Source of the DNA: Petaurus breviceps papuanus
Taxonomy: Eukaryota; Chordata; Mammalia; Diprotodontia; Petauridae
Direction of reading: 5' to 3'
Assembly (NCBI GenBank): GCA_028583685.1
Contig: JAMXIF010000032.1
Location: forward strand, 8,659,352-8,723,351
Length of the DNA: 64,000 bases
In this document: positions 10,700-21,104 of the stretch, piece after piece
Layout: each line of letters starts with the position of its first letter
Numbering within the stretch: the stretch's first letter is position 1
Made by a program: the position numbers and the translations under genes
The notes under the pieces: model-generated
Told to the model about the DNA's origin: nothing
Seen by the model: the letters and a program-made list of their open reading frames with translations, nothing else
The model's database searches: none

Positions 10700-11545
10700 A
10701 AAGAAGAAATTGAAACTATATATAGTCATATGAAAAAATGTTCTAAATGATTGTTAATTAGAGAAATGCAAATTAAAAATACAAATTAAAAGAACTTTGA
10801 GATATCATCTCATACCTATCAGATTGGCCAAAATGACAGAAGGGAAAAATGACAAAAGTTGGAGTGGATGTGGAAAAATTGGGACAATAATACACTATTG
10901 GTGGTACTTTGAACTTATCCAACCATTTTGGAGAGCAATCAGGAATTGTACCCAAAGAGTTATAAAACTGTGTATGTACCCTTTAACCTAGGGTCAACAA
11001 CACTATTAGGAATGTTTCCCAGTGTGACAAGGAAGAGAACCTATATGTTCTAAAATATTTATAGCAGCTCTCTTTGTTATAGCAAAGAATTGGAAATTGA
11101 GGGGATGCCCATCAATTAGGGAATGGCTAAACAAGTTGTGATATATGATTGTTATGAAATACTACTGTGCTAGAAGAAATGATGAACTGATTGATTTTAG
11201 AAAAACATGGAAAGACTTACAAGAAATAACAAAAAGTGGAGTGAGCAGAACCAAGAGAACATTGTATACAACAACAGCAACATTGTTTGAAGAATAATTG
11301 TGAACAACCAAGTTATTATGAGTACTATAAATACTCAAATAAACTATAAAGGACCTATGAAGGTAGATGTTATCCAGCTCCATAGAAAGAACTGAAAAAT
11401 AGAAGTATGCAAAGTATGGTTCCACATATATGTATCAATCTGCATCAAATGGTGGCCATCTCTAGTTCGGGGTGGGGGACAGTTTGGAACTTAAAATGTA
11501 ACCAAAAAATTAAATTAAACTTTAAAAAATGAAATGCAAACCAAC

Positions 11546-11780
11546 CAATCTGGCTATGAATTGGCAATTTTAATAAAAGATTCAAAGGAAGAGAATGGCA
11601 AAACTATTAGATAAATTAGGGTCTGAAGGCTATTTTGCAGTTATCATCTATCCATATAATTTCTTGAGATGTGGTTATGTGAAGAAACTTGTTAACTATA
11701 TTTAACAATTGTTGAGGTTTGTCTAGATTTGAAAACATCTGAATTTAAAAAAAGGAAGGTTTGATTCTTTTAAAAAAAAT
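11546..11780. other. Unassigned sequence between L1 and HAL1
   Basis: AT-rich; neither L1 3' UTR nor HAL1 5' UTR text is recognisable. Confidence 0.5.
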
Positions 11781-14590
11781 AAAGGGGGGGTGGAGTCAAG
11801 ATGGTAGAGTAGAAACAGGACCTCCACACAGCTCCGGCTCCCACCACCTCCAATTCATGTAAAAGGGGACTCTGAACAAACTTTGGAGCTACAGAACCCA
11901 CAAAATGACACAGAGAAGCTAACCTCCTGATGAGGACAGCCCAGCAGACTGGCAGGAATTGGCCAGCACAGCACTCCAGCCCCAAGAGAGCCAGAGGTTT
12001 TAGCCTCAGGGTGGAGCTGACCAACCACCGGCTGGAGGGACTTCAGATCACTAGCAGCTGTGCTCATTTCCAGAATTATCAAACACATAGATGCTAAGGA
12101 CAAATTGAGAGGTCAGTGCAGTGTGGACTTTGGGATCCAGTAGTTGGGAGTGCGGTCAGCTTTTGCCCCCAGGCGAGAAGCTGCTGAGGCACTGCGGCCA
12201 TGCAGCTGCCCCTATGTGGAAACTACAGCTCCTGGCCTGCAGGGTATAGGGGGACCAAGCGACCAGTCTGAGGGGTAATCGCTCTTGCTTTAACCTGCTT
12301 GGATCTGGATTGCAGTCTAGGGTGGAGGTCCTGGGGTGTGGGACCAGCTTGCCAGAGTGTGTGGAGGCTTCAGAGAGGGCACCCAACTAATACCTTTGGC
12401 AGCTGAGAAAACCCCAGCATTTGGTACGAAGCTCCCCTGCCTGGTAGCAGAGTCCTACTGTGGCAAAAAGCCCAGGGGTCAAGAGACTGAGTGGTGACAT
12501 GAGCAGGCAAAGGAAGCAAAATAAACAGAGTACCCCAACTGTACACTCCTATTTTGGAGACAAAAAGAATCAAAGCATGGAACAGCAGGAAGACAGTGAA
12601 GTCAGAACTCCTGCACCAAAAGCTTCAAAGAAAAATATGAATTGGTTACAGGCCATAGAGGACCTTAAGAAGTAAATAAGAGAAGTGGAGCAAAAATTGG
12701 GAAAAGAAATGAGAACGATGCAAGAAAATTATGAAATGAGAGTCAACAGCCTGACTGAGGAAAAATTAACACCTTAAAAAATAGACTAACTCAAATGGCA
12801 AAAGAGGCTCAAAAAGGCAACGAGGAGAAGAATGCCTTAAAAAGCTGAATTTGCCAGATGGAAAAAGAATCTCAAAAGCTCAATGAGGAGAATTATTCCT
12901 TCAAAATTAGATTGGAGCAAATGGAAGCTAGTGACTTTATGAGAAATCAAGATGCTGTTAAACAGGTCCAAACAAATGAAAGAATAGAAGGCAATGTGAA
13001 ATATCCCATGGAAAAAAATCACTGACCTGGAAAATAGATCCAGGAGAGATAATTTAAAAATTGTTGGACTACCTAAAAGCATGATCAAAAAAAGAACCTA
13101 GAAATCATCATCCGAGAAATTCTCAAAGAAAACTGCCCTGATGTTTTAGAACCAGAGGGCAAAAGAGAGGTTGAAAGAATCCACCGATCACCTCCTGAAA
13201 AAGATCCCAAAAAGAAAACTCCTAGGAACATTATAGTCAGGTTCCAAAATTCCCAGATCAAGGAGAGAATATTACAAGCAGCCAGGAAGAAACAATTTGA
13301 ATATTATGGAAACACAATCAGAATAACACAGGATCTGTCAGCTTCTACACAGAGGGATAGAAGGACTTGGAATATGATATTCTGGAGGGCAAAGGAGCTA
13401 GGATTAAAACCAAGAATCACCTACCCAGCAAAACTGAGTATCATGTTTCAGGGGAAAATATGGTCATTCAGTGGAATAGAGGACTTTCAAGCATTCTTGA
13501 TGAAAAAACCAGAGTTGTATAGAAAATTTGACATTCAGATACAAGAAGCAAGAGAAGCTTGAGAAGGTAAACAGAAGAAATCATAACGAACTTATTAAAG
13601 TTGAACTATTTACATTCCTACATGGAAAAACGATCATTGCAACTGATGAAAGTTTTCTCAGTATGAAAATAGTTGAAGGAGTGTATATGGGCATATGAAT
13701 ACATATGTGAATGTGTGTATATATGTTTACAGGTATACATAGATAGATGGCACAGGACTACTTTAATAGGAAGGGGTGATACTTAAAAAGTGAAATCAAG
13801 AGGTGAGAGAGGAATATAATGAGAGGAGATGGGGAGAGACAGAATGGGGTAAACTATCTCATATAGAAGAGGCAAGGGAAAATGGTTACAATGGAGGGGA
13901 AGAATAGGAAGGCAAAAGGGAATGGGTCAACCTTATTCTCATTGAATTTGGCTTAGAGAGGGAATGACATACATACTAAATAGGGTATCTCACCCTACAG
14001 GAGAGTAAGGGGGAAGGGGATGAGAGGGGGCATGATGGAAGGGAGGGCAGGCTGGGGAGGAGGGAAGTTGGAAGCACCCACTTTTGAAAAGGGATGGGAT
14101 CAAAGTAGAGAATAGAACAAGTGGGAGGTGGGATAGGACGGAGGGAAATATAGTCAGCCTTTTATAATATATCTACTATGGTAATGTTTTGCATAGCTAC
14201 ACATATACAACATATACTGAATTGCTTATCTTCCCAGTAAGGGTGGGTGACAAAGGAAGAAGGGAATGAATCTGGAATTCAAAGTTTTAAAATCAAATGT
14301 TTAAAAATATATAAATACTATTATTAATATATTTTACATGTAATTGGGAAATAAGATATACAGGCATTGGGGCATAGAGATTCATCATGCCCTACTGGAA
14401 AAGTCTAAGAGGGGTATGGGAGAAGATATGGGAGAGAGCAGATTGGAGGAGGAGATATCCTGTGGGACTGCTATTTTGGGGTGGTGGGTAGGGGAAAATC
14501 AGGGAAAACAATTGTAAGTCAAAATCTGGAGGAAATGAATGATGTAAACCAGAAGTTAATAAAGCATTTGAAAAAGAAAAAAAAAAAAAG
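11781..14590 (+). mobile_element. HAL1 (half-L1), nearly complete
   Basis: About 2.8 kb. The 5' end 'ggtggagtcaagatggtag' and a GC-richer 5' UTR lead to an ORF1 remnant (12499-13562). A purine-rich 3' UTR follows directly, without any ORF2, and an A tail ends at 14590. ORF1 followed by 3' UTR without ORF2 is the definition of HAL1, a family that depends on L1 machinery. No convincing target duplication was found. The mild decay suggests a mid-aged copy. Confidence 0.8.
12499..13562 (+). pseudogene. HAL1 ORF1p remnant (RNA-binding chaperone)
   Basis: ORF1p of L1-type elements is a trimeric RNA-binding protein that coats its own transcript. The likely start is the ATG at 12499 (MSRQRKQNKQ), with another in-frame ATG at 12460. 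The first frame closes with TAA at 12673-12675, where CAA is expected. A lysine/glutamate-rich coiled-coil stretch follows with frameshifts and stops. From about 13095 a long clean frame gives the RRM and C-terminal domain: EIIIREILKENCPDVL, RNIIVRFQNSQIKERIL, GNTIRITQDLSAST and RITYPAKLSIMFQ, matching human ORF1p blocks ending in LLYPAKLSI. The stop is at 13560-13562. Not functional as it stands. Confidence 0.8.
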
Positions 14591-14640
14591 GGTGTTAGAC
14601 TCGATCATTTCTAAGATGCCTTCTAGTTCTGTTAAAAAAA
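14591..14640 (+). mobile_element. T-type SINE tail
   Basis: 'gggtgttagactcgatcatt' and 'gccttctagttctgtt' match the short 3' end 'ggttggactagatgatct...' of T SINEs. Confidence 0.5.
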
Positions 14641-14654
14641 AAAAAACTTTTGTG

Positions 14655-14716
14655 GCAGCTAGGGGGTGCAGTTCATTAAGTGCTAAGCTTGGAGTTAGGA
14701 AGACCTGGGTTAAATG
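14655..14716 (+). mobile_element. W-type SINE head fragment
   Basis: 'ggcagctagggggtgcagtt' and 'ggagttaggaagacctgggt'; only the head is present. Confidence 0.7.
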
Positions 14717-14720
14717 ATCA

Positions 14721-14835
14721 GTCAGTCAATAAGCATTTCTCAAGTGCTAAAAGGTGGGGATACAAAGAAATAAAAAAGACAGACCTTCCCTCAAAGAGCT
14801 CCCAATCTGATGGGGAGACAACAGGAAAACAGCTG
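14721..14835 (-). mobile_element. L2 3' end
   Basis: 'cagtcaataagcatttctca' is the reverse complement of the L2 terminus; 'caaagagctcccaatctgat' follows. Confidence 0.8.
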
Positions 14836-15240
14836 CTCACAAACGTCGTCCTCCTTCATCTTCAGAGAGGACTGGCGGCGTCCCAGGTGATGTCTCGACT
14901 TGTGTGTGAATCGCATTGAAGTGAAGCAGAGCTGTAGGAAGAAGTCAGCCTCACTGTGTCTTCCACAGTCCAGTGGCAAGACAACAGTCAAGGTGATTGG
15001 CGACAGCCCAGGATTCAGTGGATGACCTTGGCATCTTCAGAGTCTGACCAAGCTCTAAGAGCTCCTGCTTCAGCCCCCTTTGTGGCCACTGGAGACCTGT
15101 TTTACCGGGGTGTGGGTATAGTTTCTTGGAGCCACAAGGGAGAGTTGGGCAACAGGTGGATACCAAAGGTGGATGAGCAGCTCTGAAAAAGCCTCCCCAA
15201 ACACTCCATACACCACAGAGAGGATAAATAGAAAATAACT
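14836..15240 (-). mobile_element. RTE-X-like LINE 3' end
   Basis: 'cttcagagaggactggcggc' then 'gtgatgtctcgacttgtgtg' corresponds to the 3' terminus seen at 61378, 29735, 35075 and 55360. The inner part to 15240 carries the 3' UTR. Confidence 0.55.
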
Positions 15241-15289
15241 GATGGAGGGTAGACACTAGAATTAAGAGGGGCTGTGAAAATTAAAATCC

Positions 15290-15465
15290 TATTATCAGAT
15301 GTTTACTTAGCTGGGTGGCCCTGGGCAACTTCACCTTCCTCAGCATCAGCTTTCTCATCTGTAAAATGGGGATAATAATAGCACCTACCTTACAGGGTGA
15401 TTATGAAGATCAAATAAGATGATTTAAAGTATTATATAAATGATAGGAATTATTTAAAGTGATTT
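15290..15465 (+). mobile_element. T-type SINE
   Basis: 'ctttctcatctgtaaaatgg', 'taatagcacctaccttacag', 'gtattatataaatgatagg'. Confidence 0.85.
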
Positions 15466-15527
15466 TTATGATTCTGGGAATTTTCCAAGTGCATTATGTA
15501 CTTAGTACTTAAGGAAGCAAAGAACTA

Positions 15528-15975
15528 ATGATGCAGTGAAGACACTTGATTTAGAGTCAGAAGACACAAGTTTAAATCTAAGCTGTCACTTGCTTCTACT
15601 TGCATAAACTTGGTTGTTGTTCAGTCATTTCAGTCGTGTCTGACTCTTTGTGACCCCATTTGGGGTTTTCTTGGCAAAGATACTAGAGTGATGTGCCATT
15701 TCCTTCTCCAGTTCATTTTACAGATAAGAAAACTGAGGCAAACAGGGTTAAGTGACTCACCCAGGGTCACACAGCTAGTAAATGTGTGAGGCCAGATTTG
15801 AACTCAGGAAGTTGAGTCTTCCCAGTTCCAGGGACTCTATCCACTAAGCCACCCAGCTGCCCAGCATATATTTAGAACTGTCACAAACTCAAAAGTCTTC
15901 GTTCCTCATCTATAAAATTAGGAGTGGATCTCTGAAGTCTCTCCCAGCTCTAAATCTGTGATTCTTTGTGCTAGA
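15528..15975 (+). mobile_element. T-type SINE split by an M SINE
   Basis: Head at 15528-15611 ('agtttaaatctaagctgtca') and tail at 15885-15975 ('cctcatctataaaattagga', 'ctctaaatctgtgattct') look like halves of one copy with the M SINE 15612-15866 between them. Confidence 0.6.
15612..15866 (-). mobile_element. M-type SINE, full length
   Basis: A clean copy: 'ttgttgttcagtcatttcag', 'tgactctttgtgaccccatt', 'gaaaactgaggcaaacaggg', 'tcacacagctagtaaatg', 'gccacccagctgccc'. Its RTE/BovB-like part is the first 120 bp. Confidence 0.95.
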
Positions 15976-16425
15976 CGTCTCCCACCCCCACCCTCCACCT
16001 ACTGATGAAAGGTCATGCTGCAACTCAGCCCCATTACACATAGTAAAACTCCAGACAAATGGAGACAGAAGATCACAAAGTTCCAGAAGCATGTTCCAGA
16101 AGACAATGGAGAAATCCTAGTAGCAATCAGCAGGGTAACTGAAGGTAGGGAGCAGATCCTCGAGTAAGAAAACCACTGTCCCCAAAATGGCAACCACATC
16201 TTCCAGTAGGAAAAACAAAAAACCAAAGCAAAAATAATTCTAGCATCACATTAATGCCTTCTCTCACCAAAATATCTTTTGCTTTGTAGTGTTAGTTTTT
16301 TATACCATGGGAATTAATCTCAGATTTTACATTGAAGAAGCCGGTGAAAACACAAAGTTTGCATTATAGTTAATGAAACTTGAATATAGCCATGGCATAA
16401 AGTAACTGATTAGTCATTCACTTAC
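15976..16425. other. Unassigned sequence
   Basis: No gene or repeat recognised; short minus-strand frames at 15910-16226 look random. Confidence 0.5.
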
Positions 16426-16479
16426 AATCAATCTACTCCAATTCAACAAGCACTTATTAAGTTCCTTCTCTGCGTAAGG

Positions 16480-16592
16480 AGAGAGAAGGTATGGTATAGG
16501 AAATAGAGAGCCCTGCCTGTCTTGGAGTCAGAAAGACCTGAGTTCAAATCCTCCCTCTAAAGTATACTAACTGTGGCCCCAGGCAACTCCAG
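16480..16592 (+). mobile_element. SINE head (T or W type)
   Basis: 'gtcttggagtcagaaagacc' and 'tgagttcaaatcctccctct' followed by a decayed CORE; it splits the L2 copy near its 3' end. Confidence 0.75.
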
Positions 16593-17239
16593 TTAGTCTA
16601 CAAGCTTTCATTAAGCAGGATTGTGCTCAGTGCTGGGGATACAAAAAAAGCTAAGACAAAACAAAACAAGACAAAAACCCTGTCTCTACTCTCTAGTTCA
16701 CAGTCTAAAGAAGGAGATAACACACTGACCCTAAGTACAAATAATATATACAGGATAAATCAGAGACAATCAACAGAGCAAAAGGCATTAGTTTAAGAGG
16801 GAATAGGAAAGGCTTCCTGTAGAAGCTAGGACTTTAAGAAAGCCAGGGAAGCCAGGAGAAGGAGATGAGGAGAGAGAGCTCTAAGCATGGAGGATAGCCA
16901 GGGGAAATGCTCGAGAGTCTGGAGATAGAGGGTCTCGTTGGAGGAACAGAAAAGAAGCCAACGATACTGGATTGCAGAGTACCTGGTGGGGAGTAAGGTG
17001 GAAGACTAGAGAGATAAGAGGGAGACAGGTTATGAAGGGCTTTGAATCCAAGCAGAGAATTTTCCATTTGACCCTGGAGGTCATAGGAAGTCATCGGAGC
17101 TAAAGAAGTAGAAGTATGAGACTGTCAGAACAGTCCTTTAGGAATATTCCTTTGGTACCCTGATGTAGGATGGACTAAAGTGGGGAGAGATTTGAGGCTG
17201 GGAGACCACTAGCAGGCTATGGCAATAGTTGAGACATGA

Positions 17240-17299
17240 AAGCTTGTGGAACTGAATGTAGTAAACTAAAAGTAAATAAATAAACAATTTTTTTAAAAT
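17240..17299 (+). mobile_element. 60-bp retroposed 3' fragment
   Basis: A 60-bp insert interrupts the L2 copy. It is bounded by near-identical 15-bp duplications at 17225-17239 and 17300-17314 (ATAGTTGAGACATGA and ATAGTTGAGGCATGA) and contains AATAAATAAA followed by a T/A-rich end. This looks like target-primed insertion of the extreme 3' end of some polyadenylated RNA. The source is unknown. Confidence 0.55.
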
Positions 17300-17504
17300 A
17301 TAGTTGAGGCATGAGGTGACAAGGGCCTGCACCGGAGTGGTGGCCGTGTCCAAGGAGAGAGCAGAGGGGAGAAGTATTTGAGAGAAGTCTCAAAGGTAGA
17401 ATCAGCAGGACTTGGCAATCGATTGGATATGGCAGGTGAGAGAGCAAAGAGTTAAGGATGGCAACTAGGGGCCTGGTATCCTCAACAGCAATAAAAAGAA
17501 GAAA

Positions 17505-17870
17505 ACTATGAGATTTTAAATGGCAGACAAGGTCACCTGCACCAATGGAGGCAGTTTCCACATGGGGAGTTTCCCATACTGACATAGTCATAGACTTGAA
17601 CCATGTGATAGACACTGTGTAGGCAGCGGGGACACAGAGATGAAAAAGAAGCTTATGTTCTTGGGGATATGACATGAATACAAAAAAATGTACAGTAGAA
17701 AAGAGAAAGCACAACTTGGGAGGGATAAGGGGCAGGGAGGACTTCCCCTGGGGGAGAGTCCTTTGAAGAAACTTGTTTTGGGCTCTTACCTGTAATTTCG
17801 TTGGAATAAGAACCCGGGTGCAGAATCTCTTATCAGTACAGATGGGCAACTTGTTATAATAGAGAGCCAC
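17505..17870 (-). mobile_element. Probable decayed L2
   Basis: 'gatagacactgtgtaggcag', 'gcttatgttcttggggatat' and 'cagggaggacttcccctggg' resemble the L2 3' region in minus orientation; 17505-17600 is unclear. Confidence 0.45.
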
Positions 17871-17871
17871 C

Positions 17872-17994
17872 TAGGGCACTGAGAAATTAAGTCGTGTGTC
17901 CACAAGATCTGGTAAATGCCAGAGGCAGGACTTGGACCCAGGTCTTCCCGACTCTGACACTGGGTCTCTGTCTACTATGCCTCACTGCCTCCTG
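17872..17994 (-). mobile_element. T-type SINE, partial
   Basis: 'gcaggacttggacccaggtc', 'ttcccgactctgacactggg', 'actatgcctcactgcctcc'. Confidence 0.75.
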
Positions 17995-18287
17995 AATAAT
18001 AACAAGAAAATGATAGTAATCATCATGGCTGACATTTATACAGAACCACAATGAATCAGACAGTGTGCTAAGCACTTCACAAATATTTATTTTTACCCTC
18101 ACAACAACCCTGGGAGGTAGGTTCTAGGAGGATATAATCCCCATTTTACAGCTGAGGAAACTGAGGCAAACAGAGGTTAGGTGACATGGCCCAGGTCACA
18201 AAGCTAGTAAGGGTCTGAGGAGAGATTTGAACTCGAGCCTTCCTGACTCCAGGCCCAGTCCTCTCAATCACTACACCATCTTAAAAC
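17995..18287 (-). mobile_element. T-type SINE, near full length
   Basis: L2-like tail 'ctgacatttatacagaacca', 'ccctcacaacaaccctggga', 'ccattttacagctgaggaaa', CORE 'ggtcacaaagctagtaaggg' and head 'cctgactccaggcccagtcc'. Confidence 0.9.
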
Positions 18288-18289
18288 AC

Positions 18290-19345
18290 TCATCTTTATT
18301 AGGAAGTGAATCCAAACGTTTGCTATCAGCACCCACAGAGTTGGGCTGCTCACATGGAGAAATTTTCCAAGTGTAGTCACTGAGATTTCAAACAGCAGCT
18401 CACTTACAGGGTGTTCGTTTTCAGGGGAGGAAAAGTTGGAGCTTAGAGAGCAGCCCTTTCATGTTGTAGGGGAGTGTCCAGACTCCTACCTTCCCCTTTC
18501 TCTTTCCCCAGCTAAAATCCTTGGTGGTGTCTGCTCCCATGGAAGGAGCTCTTCTCTGTGCTTTCTGCTTGAACCTAAATCTTCACACATGGAAGTGGGA
18601 AGAAAGCTTCCCCGTTCCTTATCTGCTTATTGGGTTGTGAAATGGTCTAAGTGTGTTGCTTTCTTTGCTTTGTTTTCTTTTTTCAGGAAGTGTTCCTGGA
18701 AAGCATGCCTCACTGATTTTCCTCAGAAAGATCAGAGGAGGCACCAACTTTAGCCACTGCCACTCAGCGGGTAGAGGTTTCTGTCCCCTGGACTTAGGTT
18801 AACACTTCCCTTCAGTGGGGAAGCAAACTTTGCACCAACTTGAACACCGTGTGCTTTGAGATGAGCATTTCTCGGTAATAGTGACCTTCCTGTCTCTTCG
18901 CCTTTGGAACAATCTGTCTCAGTGTTTCCTGTAGCCCCACGTCACTGCGGCTGGGTTCCGCTGCCACCCTGTGCCAAGCTCTCCCCAGCAATGTCTCTCC
19001 TGAGCCGAAGAGCCTGAAGGATCTGAAGAACCCTTCACCCTTTCCTTGTATACTTCAGAAAAGGTGAAGTTTCTCAATGTCTGCAGGCTAGATCTGGGAG
19101 ACTTAGGTACTGAGCTAGCTAGATTCTGTTCCCAAGTCCCCAGGGTTGGCTTCCCCAACCATAGTCCACTCCTACCAGACAGTCCTGAAGACAGAAGAAC
19201 CTAGGGCTTATTTTGCTTGGCTGGGAGCTTTGCCCAGAGCTGAGAGTTTCTCACACAGATGGAATTCCCTCCATTGGCACAGGGTGATGTCTTTGCATGG
19301 TTGTTCTGTTTAGCATTGTAATTCCTGTATATACTAGGAATACCC
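18290..19345. other. Unassigned sequence, no gene proven
   Basis: About 1 kb without repeat signatures. Frames at 18436-18753 (+, 105 codons) and 18919-19158 (-, 79 codons) show no domain. It is among the better stretches in this window for conserved noncoding DNA, though nothing in it is diagnostic. Confidence 0.5.
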
Positions 19346-19347
19346 AG

Positions 19348-19512
19348 TTATTTAGAGCTGTGACACTGGGCAAGTCACTTAACTTCAGTTTTGACTCAGT
19401 TTCCTCAACTGTAAGATAGGGATAATAGCATCTAACTCTCAGAGACAATATTGGTAGTGCTTAGCACATGGGCATAGTAGGCACTATATAAATACTTATT
19501 CCTTTCCCTTCT
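19348..19512 (+). mobile_element. T-type SINE
   Basis: 'ctgggcaagtcacttaactt', 'cagtttcctcaactgtaaga', 'gcataggtag..gcactatataaa'-type tail. Confidence 0.8.
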
Positions 19513-19643
19513 TCTAGATGTAAGGGCATGGACCCAGAAATATCTATTTGGCTGACCTCACATTAGTGTAAGGACAAAATGAGGTGCAGTAGAGTGGGAC
19601 TTAACCCTTTTTAATTAATGGACAATTTGGGAAAACCTATGGA

Positions 19644-19794
19644 AGGGGTAGCTAGGTGGCACAGTGGTTACAGTGCTGGCCCTAGAGTCAGGAGGAGTTC
19701 AATGACCTCAAGTATTCACTAGTGTGAATGTGTGTGACCCTGGGCAAGTCATTTAACCCCAATTGCTTCTCCTGCTAAAAAAAAAAAAAAACCC
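19644..19794 (+). mobile_element. W-type SINE with target duplication
   Basis: 'gggtagctaggtggcacagt' to a 14-A tail. The 11-bp target duplication AAACCTATGGA lies at 19633-19643 and 19795-19805. Confidence 0.95.
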
Positions 19795-19805
19795 AAACCT
19801 ATGGA

Positions 19806-20160
19806 TTCCTTCTTAGAACAATGTTTTTAAAGGCATAGAATAAAATACATAGAATTGCAAAAGAAACCAGTTGTATTGAAGTAAAGATGTATTTTTTCCC
19901 CATCCAAGTTCATAGCCCTGCCCCCCCCAAAATCTATCCATGAATCCCCTTACCCCAGGTTAAGAAACCCTGCAGCAGAGTGAGGTAATAAATAGAAGCA
20001 TGCTTTGAAAAGAAAAGCCCTATAGACATATAGTCACCATCAGCATCATTGCTTCTATTTGGCAAATAGACCTCCTTGCAAAGCTCTGTCCATGCTTGGG
20101 TCTGCACTTGGCCTGGACAGATAGACCTGGAAAGGAAAGAGAGGTCACTACGGTAGCCTC
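19806..20160. other. Unassigned sequence
   Basis: Nothing recognised; a C run lies at about 19921-19928. Confidence 0.5.
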
Positions 20161-20164
20161 TGGA

Positions 20165-20258
20165 CAGCAGGATAGAAACTCCTGGAGGCCAGGATCCTTT
20201 TTATCTCTGTATCCCTGGGACTCCAACATTGTAGGCACTCGATAGACATCTGCCATGT
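20165..20258 (+). mobile_element. L2 3' end
   Basis: 'gaaactcctggaggccagga', 'tatctctgtatccctgggac', 'gtaggcactcgatagacat'. Confidence 0.8.
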
Positions 20259-20259
20259 T

Positions 20260-20920
20260 GGAGGTGAGGAGGCGACCTTCCATAAGGTCCCCATGCGGGC
20301 ACCAAAGACCCTGCTCAGTCCAAGTTCTCTCCATCCATATTTCTGAGGGTCTAACCTGCTTCCACGTCTCAGGGCAGTGCCAGGTTTCTCTTTCTATTAC
20401 AAGCTCCCTTTTTCTGTTTTCTGTAAAAACCTCACCTATTATCGTCCCCAGAACTTTCACTTTCCCCACAACCTCTTCCTCTTTGGGCTGTCTTCCTGCT
20501 TTCCCCTCCCCCACCCCTTACCCCAGCATCTCCCTGAGTCTCCTCCCCACCCTGGTTGTTCCTTCCATTCCTTATCTCACCGTCCCACGCTTAATTCTAG
20601 CCCCCAATCATTCTGCTTCTCCCTACCTACCTGACTAAAATGTTTGTGGGTACCTCAGAGTATGGTGAGGCTGGGCAAAATTTCCTCTCCACATGGACCA
20701 AATTGGCCCAGAGCAGGCATCTGCACAGACTGCCTCAGAGGTCTAATTCAGCTCCCATCATACCTTCCCCATGAGGTTTTCAGCCAAGACCTGCTTCGTT
20801 CCATTAAGGGGTGGATTGTAGCAGAATTAGTCAATGCAGCAATTCTGCTGTCCTCTGGTACTTCAGAGCCTTGGGCACATGTGATTCTGTGGCCTTATGG
20901 GAGGCCTGATTCCATCCAGA
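20260..20920. other. Pyrimidine-rich unassigned sequence
   Basis: 20375-20640 is strongly C/T-rich, which explains the long overlapping frames on both strands (for example 20020-20514 minus). It may be decayed L2 but I cannot align it. No gene evidence. Confidence 0.5.
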
Positions 20921-20921
20921 T

Positions 20922-20978
20922 CACTCAATAAACATTTGTGAAGCTCCTACTGTGTTTCAGGCACTGTATCTCTTCCCT
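20922..20978 (-). mobile_element. L2 3' end fragment
   Basis: 'cactcaataaacatttgtga' then 'gtgtttcaggcactgtatct'. Confidence 0.75.
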
Positions 20979-21104
20979 CCCTTCCCACCATCTTGAGGGG
21001 CTGTCCCTGCCACAAACATCTGAATTATTTATTAAGTCTAGCCCAGTACCTAGAGCTCAATTCTTTTTCATTGATGCTATTATAACTGTTTATTAAAAAA
21101 CACA

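Larger units (their letters stand above)
9978..11545 (+). mobile_element. L1 3' segment (ORF2 end and 3' UTR)
   Basis: 'aaaagcttttgtacaaatga' and 'caattgataaatggtcaaag' are L1 ORF2 text; after two SINE insertions it resumes at 10714. The frame 10797-10991 reads the ORF2 C-terminal zinc-finger-like region (CGKIGTIIHYWW...QPFWRAI), comparable to CGEIGTLLHCWW in human L1. ORF2 end text continues near 11100-11230 and the 3' UTR runs to about 11545. It is 5'-truncated. Confidence 0.85.
16430..17500 (-). mobile_element. L2 LINE, 3' end through RT region
   Basis: One of the longest L2 minus copies. It opens with 'caacaagcacttattaagtt', continues after a SINE at 16593, and passes 'cacagtctaaagaaggaga', 'ggaaaggcttcctgtagaag' and 'caatcgattggatatggcag'. 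On the minus strand fragments such as DTRPLVAILNSLLSH (in a 217-codon frame at 17217-17870) echo the post-YADD part of L2 ORF2. Confidence 0.85.

Noticed and set aside
17217-17870. 217-codon minus-strand frame, one of the longest in the window
   Set aside because: Its readable parts match L2 ORF2, and it runs through a 60-bp insertion and an unrelated end.
20020-20638. Overlapping frames on both strands of up to 164 codons
   Set aside because: They sit on pyrimidine-rich DNA with few stops in several frames; no domain or splice context.
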